This document shows positions 60,398 through 64,000 of a stretch of DNA of 64,000 bases, piece by piece; positions within the stretch are counted from its first letter, which is position 1; every line of letters begins with the position of its first letter. Source of the stretch: Chloroflexota bacterium. Lineage in GTDB: Bacteria > Chloroflexota > Limnocylindria > Limnocylindrales > CSP1-4. The stretch spans positions 1 to 64,000 of the forward strand of contig JAJZRG010000017.1 of the NCBI GenBank assembly GCA_021802825.1, in the 5' to 3' direction. The notes under the pieces were generated by a model. The model worked only from the letters and a program-made list of their open reading frames with translations. It did no database searches and was not told where the DNA came from. The position numbers were made by a program, and so were the translations under genes.

Positions 60398-61942
60398 TCA
60401 GACCGCCACTGACCGGGCGGGGCTGGTCGCGTCCCGGAGGGCCGCGGCGCATCCCATGGCGGGGACCGGCATCGCCGAGCCAGCCTCCGCGTGGACGCGC
60501 GGCTCGTCCGTCGCCTGACGGTTCGGGTACGTGTCCGCCGCCGGTGCGGGCACTCGCTGCACGCCGGTCGGGAACTGCTCCGCGAAGACCTCGACCAGGT
60601 CCGGGTCGAACTGCGCGCCGGCCATCCGGCGCAGCTCCTCAACCGCCGCTGCGTGTGGGATCGCGTCACGGTAGGGGCGCCCCTCGGTCATCGCCTCGTA
60701 GGCATCACAGATGGCGACGATCCGCGCCCCGACCGGGATGTCGGCGCCCGCCAACCCGTGTGGGTACCCGCGCCCGTCGAACCACTCGTGGTGGTGCAGC
60801 ACGATCGTCGCCGCGTCGCGCAGCGCCCCGGCCTGCTCGAGCACCACGTGCCCGATCTTGGGGTGCTCCGTCATCACTCGCCACTCCGCCGGGGCGAGCC
60901 CGCCCTGCTTGGTGAGAATCTCCTCGGGGATCGCCAGCTTGCCCAGGTCGTGGAGCAGGCTCGCGGTCCGCAGGCGGTCCAGCTCGCCCTGCGGCAGATC
61001 GATCGCCCTGGCCACGGCGAGGGACGCCTCCGCGATCAGGCTTGAGGGTCGTCCCGCCCCGACGGGCCGGCCCTCGAGGGTCGCGAGAATGGCGTCCTGT
61101 GCGGCGGTCATGGCCGCGCGGCCCACGTCGAGGGCGGCGGTCCTGGCCTCGGCGCGGATTGGCGATCGGCGGACGGCGTCCTCCTCGCCGGTCTCGCGGA
61201 AGACGTAGACGTTGTTGCGCCCGAGCGCCTTGGCCGAGTAGAGGGCAGCGTCCGCATGGCGGACGAGCGCGTCGATGTGCGGCAGGTGGTCGCCCAGGCT
61301 CCCGGCCACCCCGGCCGACAGCGTGACGGCTGCGCTGTCCCCCTCGCGCAGCCGCACTGGCGACCCGGCAACAGCTCGGCGGAGCTTCTCGGCCATCGTG
61401 GCTGCGGCGTCGGCATCGGCCTCCGGGAGAACCAGCAGGAACTCCTCGCCGCCGAAGCGGCCAACCAGATCGGTCGAGCGGATGTTGGAGGCGATCCGGG
61501 CCGCGACAGCTCGGAGCACGGTGTCGCCCGCCTCGTGACCGTAGGTGTCATTGAGACGCTTGAAGTGGTCGAGGTCGACCATCACCACCGACACCGGCCG
61601 ACGATAGCGCGCGGACCGGACCAGTTCCTCCTCGAGGCGGGTTAGGACTGCCTGGCGGTTCGCGATGCCGGTGAGGGGATCGACCGTGGCCAGCCGCCAA
61701 GTTTCCTCCACGCCCTGCGCCAGTCGCTCAAACGCGCGGCGCAATCGGGGATCCTCGATGCGGCGTGCATCAGCCGCGACGCGGCGGGTGTCGCTGCCGG
61801 GGGTGGTGAGTCGCTCGGCGAGCCCCGCCAGTCGGTGCTGCTGCCGCCGGACGATCAGTGCGGAGAAGCCCAGGGTCCCGGCCAGGGCTCCAAGGAGCGC
61901 CACAACTATGCCTGTGGCGTAGGCGGCGACGAGCGCGTCCAT
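60398..61942 (-). CDS. Diguanylate cyclase with HD-GYP phosphodiesterase domain
   Basis: 514-aa c-di-GMP enzyme. One TM helix at residues 8-30 ('ATGIVVALLGALAGTLGFSA'). GGDEF domain with intact A-site GGEEF (164-168) and inhibitory I-site R155-x-x-D158. HD-GYP domain with HD at 331-332, 'HHHEWFDGRGYP' (383-394). Both making and breaking c-di-GMP are chemically possible. ATG 61942 is used since the frame upstream has no better signal. It probably controls motility or surface lifestyle. Confidence 0.93.
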   Translation of the reverse strand: MDALVAAYATGIVVALLGALAGTLGFSALIVRRQQHRLAGLAERLTTPGSDTRRVAADARRIEDPRLRRAFERLAQGVEETWRLATVDPLTGIANRQAVLTRLEEELVRSARYRRPVSVVMVDLDHFKRLNDTYGHEAGDTVLRAVAARIASNIRSTDLVGRFGGEEFLLVLPEADADAAATMAEKLRRAVAGSPVRLREGDSAAVTLSAGVAGSLGDHLPHIDALVRHADAALYSAKALGRNNVYVFRETGEEDAVRRSPIRAEARTAALDVGRAAMTAAQDAILATLEGRPVGAGRPSSLIAEASLAVARAIDLPQGELDRLRTASLLHDLGKLAIPEEILTKQGGLAPAEWRVMTEHPKIGHVVLEQAGALRDAATIVLHHHEWFDGRGYPHGLAGADIPVGARIVAICDAYEAMTEGRPYRDAIPHAAAVEELRRMAGAQFDPDLVEVFAEQFPTGVQRVPAPAADTYPNRQATDEPRVHAEAGSAMPVPAMGCAAALRDATSPARSVAV

Positions 61943-62060
61943 GGCTCTGGACCTCGTTCGGGCGCCCCGCTCTCCCCGGGCCGCCTTCACTGAAGCCTAC
62001 GTCACGGCCGTGCGACCACCATGGTGCGATGGTCCTGCGGGTCTCGAGCCGGGAGCGAGT

Positions 62061-62076
62061 GGTGTCGGCCGACACC
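62061..62076. promoter_or_regulatory. 16-bp perfect palindrome upstream of the GGDEF gene
   Basis: GGTGTCGGCCGACACC lies 119 bp upstream of the GGDEF start in a 283-bp gene-free region. It might be an operator; no regulator gene is near. Confidence 0.35.
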
Positions 62077-62225
62077 GCGGGAGCGGACGAGGGTCATGGC
62101 CTATTCGTACTACGCAGCACACTCTGCCTCGGGGTTCCCCGGCCTCTCGTGGGCAGTGCGCGTCCAGCCTCAGGGTCTCCCCGATCCTGGCGGGCTCCGC
62201 GCGTCCGGCCTCGGGCTCGCGCGCG

Positions 62226-63095
62226 TCAGGCAGCGTCAGCGGTCACGAGGGCGCGCGCCAGCTCCCGGTCTTCGCCGTCAGCGAGCCGCCATGCTCGCCC
62301 AGCGAGCTTCTCCGGACCGGTCGACTCGTCGGGTGACCCGCCACTGCCATCGCGGTCCGGCATCGGCCAGATGGTGCTGCTCAGCGTGGCGCCGGCGGCG
62401 GCGGGCTGGACGTACTCGATCCGGAAGCGGCGCGGGACGGTGCTCGTGAGCTCGGCCGCGTCACCACCCTCGGCGAGCAGCGCCTCCTCGAGGTAGTCGA
62501 GGTAGGCCGCGTTGTTGACGTGCGCCATCGGGTCGATGTCCTGCGGCCGGACCACCGTGGCGTGCGTGGCGACGGGCCCGTCCGAGGGGGCCGCCGGCAG
62601 GGTGACGCGGCCGGGTTCGAAGGGCTCGGGCGGGACGTCGAAGCTGGCGAGGAACTCGGGCGGGAAGCGGCCCGGCACGCCTCGTGACGTGTCGAGGATC
62701 ACCCAGTCGGTGTGGCCCCAGACGGCCAGCGTCCCGTCGTCGAGCCGTCCCTCCGTCCGGCGCCGGGCCCAGACCCGGCGGAAGCCGATGACCCGGGTCG
62801 AGAGCGTGATCGTCTCGCCCAGCGGCAGGGGCGCCAGGATCGCCAGCTCCGCAGCCCGGACGACCCAGGCGAGGTTCCGCTCCGCGTACCACTCCCGGGT
62901 GAAGCCCAGGCGCTCGGAGTGGATCCACGCGAGGTCCTGCGCGTACCGCAGCAGCGCAGCCGAGCGCACGAGCCCGTCGGGCCCGCACTCGTCGAACCTG
63001 GCGCGGTACGGCACGGTGATCCCGAGGCGCTCTGCGGCATCGGCGTCGGCGGCGGCATCGTCGTCGGGCGGGATGGCGTCGTCCACCTCGCTCAC
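62226..63095 (-). CDS. Acyl-ACP/acyl-CoA thioesterase-like protein (double hotdog)
   Basis: 289-aa protein with two hotdog folds, like acyl-ACP thioesterases. First half: 'VPYRARFDECGPDG', 'RYAQDLAWIHSERLGFTREW', 'NLAWVVRAAELAILAPLPLG'. Second half: 'VVRPQDIDPMAHVNNAAYLD' with the catalytic-type Asp/Asn/His region. The GTG overlaps the stop of the upstream gene (GTGA). Probably releases fatty acids or modifies a CoA pool. Confidence 0.85.
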   Translation of the reverse strand: MSEVDDAIPPDDDAAADADAAERLGITVPYRARFDECGPDGLVRSAALLRYAQDLAWIHSERLGFTREWYAERNLAWVVRAAELAILAPLPLGETITLSTRVIGFRRVWARRRTEGRLDDGTLAVWGHTDWVILDTSRGVPGRFPPEFLASFDVPPEPFEPGRVTLPAAPSDGPVATHATVVRPQDIDPMAHVNNAAYLDYLEEALLAEGGDAAELTSTVPRRFRIEYVQPAAAGATLSSTIWPMPDRDGSGGSPDESTGPEKLAGRAWRLADGEDRELARALVTADAA

Positions 63096-63778
63096 GCCGG
63101 CTTCCTCCCGGCCAGCCGATCCAGACCCTCGAGCGCGATCAGCCGCAGCCCCTCGAGCGCAACCGGCCCGCGCTCGCGGACCAGCCGGACCTCGCACGAG
63201 CGGCGGGCGTCGAACACGACCAGGCCCACGAGCAACTTCTCGCCTTCGTCGGCCGCACCGCGCCGCGCGTCGTCGAGTTGGTGGATCACGTCGCCCTTGA
63301 TCCCGCGCGCGCCCCACTTGCAGTCCCACGCCTCTGCGGCGCCCTCCCGCTCGACGGTGACGTCGTAGGGGTGGATCTCGGACGGGCGCCCGTCGAACAG
63401 GATCCGGCGCTCCCGGTGGACAGGACCCGTGCGCTGAGCGAGGAGGCACTCGGCCATCGCCTCCACAATGGCGCCGCGGAACTGGCTGCGGGTCTGCTCG
63501 CCGCGATCGGCGACCTCGAGAGAGGCCGACAGGATCGCCTCGGAGCGGTCGCGCGCCGAGTCGCCAGGCGGTGGCGCCTCAGGCCCGAACAGGGTCGGGA
63601 ACATCGTGCGCCAGCGATCCGGGTCGGTGGACTGACCGTTCATCACGGCGCGCGCCAGGAGGCGCTGCGTGGTCGTGGCGGTGGCGAGGAGGTCGGCGGC
63701 GCGCTGGACCAGCGGGTCTGCCTGGATGTGCGCGTAGACGACGGCTCGTCCGTCGGGTCGCGCCTCCATGAAACGCAT
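63092..63778 (-). CDS. PD-(D/E)XK-like hypothetical protein
   Basis: 228-aa soluble protein without a recognised name. The central region has the spacing of a PD-(D/E)XK nuclease: E106 and E110 in 'IVEAMAECLL', D139 in 'HPYDVTV', and D152-x-K154 in 'AWDCKWGARGIKGD'. Such a fold cuts or binds nucleic acids. Operon with the thioesterase-like gene (GTGA) and a preceding hypothetical (TGATG). Confidence 0.65.
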   Translation of the reverse strand: MRFMEARPDGRAVVYAHIQADPLVQRAADLLATATTTQRLLARAVMNGQSTDPDRWRTMFPTLFGPEAPPPGDSARDRSEAILSASLEVADRGEQTRSQFRGAIVEAMAECLLAQRTGPVHRERRILFDGRPSEIHPYDVTVEREGAAEAWDCKWGARGIKGDVIHQLDDARRGAADEGEKLLVGLVVFDARRSCEVRLVRERGPVALEGLRLIALEGLDRLAGRKPA

Positions 63779-64000
63779 CAGGCCGTTTCGCCCAGCGCGA
63801 CCAGCGCGACCTGCGGCAGCGTGGACATCCAGTCGATCGCACGATGCGGGTCAGAGATCGCCGCGGCTTCGGCGCCCAGGGCCTCGATCGCCGCCTCGGC
63901 GCCGCGTGGCGCTGGCTCCGCACCGCGAGCGGCGGCCACCGCGCGCAGCCTGGCGCCCCACACGGTCTCGAGGTCCACGAGGTACTGGAGCTCCTCGCCC
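63778..64000 (-). CDS. Hypothetical protein, 3' part, start beyond window
   Basis: The frame is open to the right edge and stops by TGATG overlap with the next gene. Visible 74 residues are Ala-rich and helical ('WGARLRAVAAARG', 'AIEALGAEAAAISDPHRAID') with 'STLPQVALVALGE' at the end. Family not recognised. The upstream part lies outside the window. Confidence 0.5.
   Translation of the reverse strand, partial: GEELQYLVDLETVWGARLRAVAAARGAEPAPRGAEAAIEALGAEAAAISDPHRAIDWMSTLPQVALVALGETA

Overview
The window is a high-GC bacterial chromosome segment of compact, mostly co-directional operons with many ATGA, GTGA and TGATG start/stop overlaps. No rRNA, tRNA, CRISPR array, phage or intact insertion sequence is visible. 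Ser/Ala/Pro-rich lipoprotein linkers, a DeoR/sugar-binding-protein chimera, ECF/zinc-anti-sigma regulation, one apparently leaderless promoter and a broad aerobic catabolic gene set suggest a soil or freshwater member of the Chloroflexota (Limnocylindria or Ellin6529-like). A high-GC actinobacterium cannot be excluded from sequence alone, so the lineage is an inference.

Layout: (1) 1-9.3 kb: a partial MFS exporter, ftsH, an MFS remnant, a TetR-glycosyltransferase pair, a TetR-membrane protein-SDR operon, and a DsrE-like protein coupled to a binding protein without a signal peptide. (2) 9.4-13.7 kb: a small membrane protein, OsmC, and an ECF sigma/anti-sigma module driving two ArsM-like methyltransferases that have lost most arsenic-binding cysteines. 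The same ECF-type promoter occurs before the sigma gene and before the second methyltransferase. (3) 13.7-23.4 kb: an FGGY kinase and a beta-oxidation operon tetR-fadN-fadA-fadE-acyl-CoA synthetase. (4) 23.4-30 kb: a palindrome array, AraC and VOC proteins, and a tyrosine/homogentisate operon (P450-hppD-fahA-hmgA).

(5) 30.1-45.5 kb is the most distinctive region, a sugar regulon. A DeoR HTH/periplasmic-binding/DeoR-sensor chimera with a mannitol-dehydrogenase-like enzyme faces an aldose epimerase-PfkB operon. A YihS-like AGE isomerase with a second PfkB kinase follows. An ABC importer and a LacD/YihT-like aldolase-ROK-kinase operon are each preceded by a near-identical promoter carrying the same LacI-type operator as the lacI gene itself. 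The enzyme set resembles sulfoglycolysis (mutarotase, isomerase, kinase, aldolase), but the sulfoquinovosidase and sulfolactaldehyde-processing enzymes are not in view, so the substrate is open.

(6) 45.7-50.2 kb: an epimerase pseudogene, then a polar amino-acid ABC importer coupled to a DUF1611 (DgcN-like) protein. (7) 50.2-53.1 kb: a minisatellite-rich gap, a uridine-phosphorylase-like protein and an acyl-CoA synthetase. (8) 53.2-60.3 kb: a DUF4232-like lipoprotein and an amine or amino-acid cluster (glutamine synthetase-like, APC permease, cyclase, a second glutamine synthetase-like protein, amidohydrolase). (9) 60.4-64 kb: a GGDEF/HD-GYP protein, an acyl-ACP thioesterase-like protein, a PD-(D/E)XK-like protein and a truncated ORF at the right edge.
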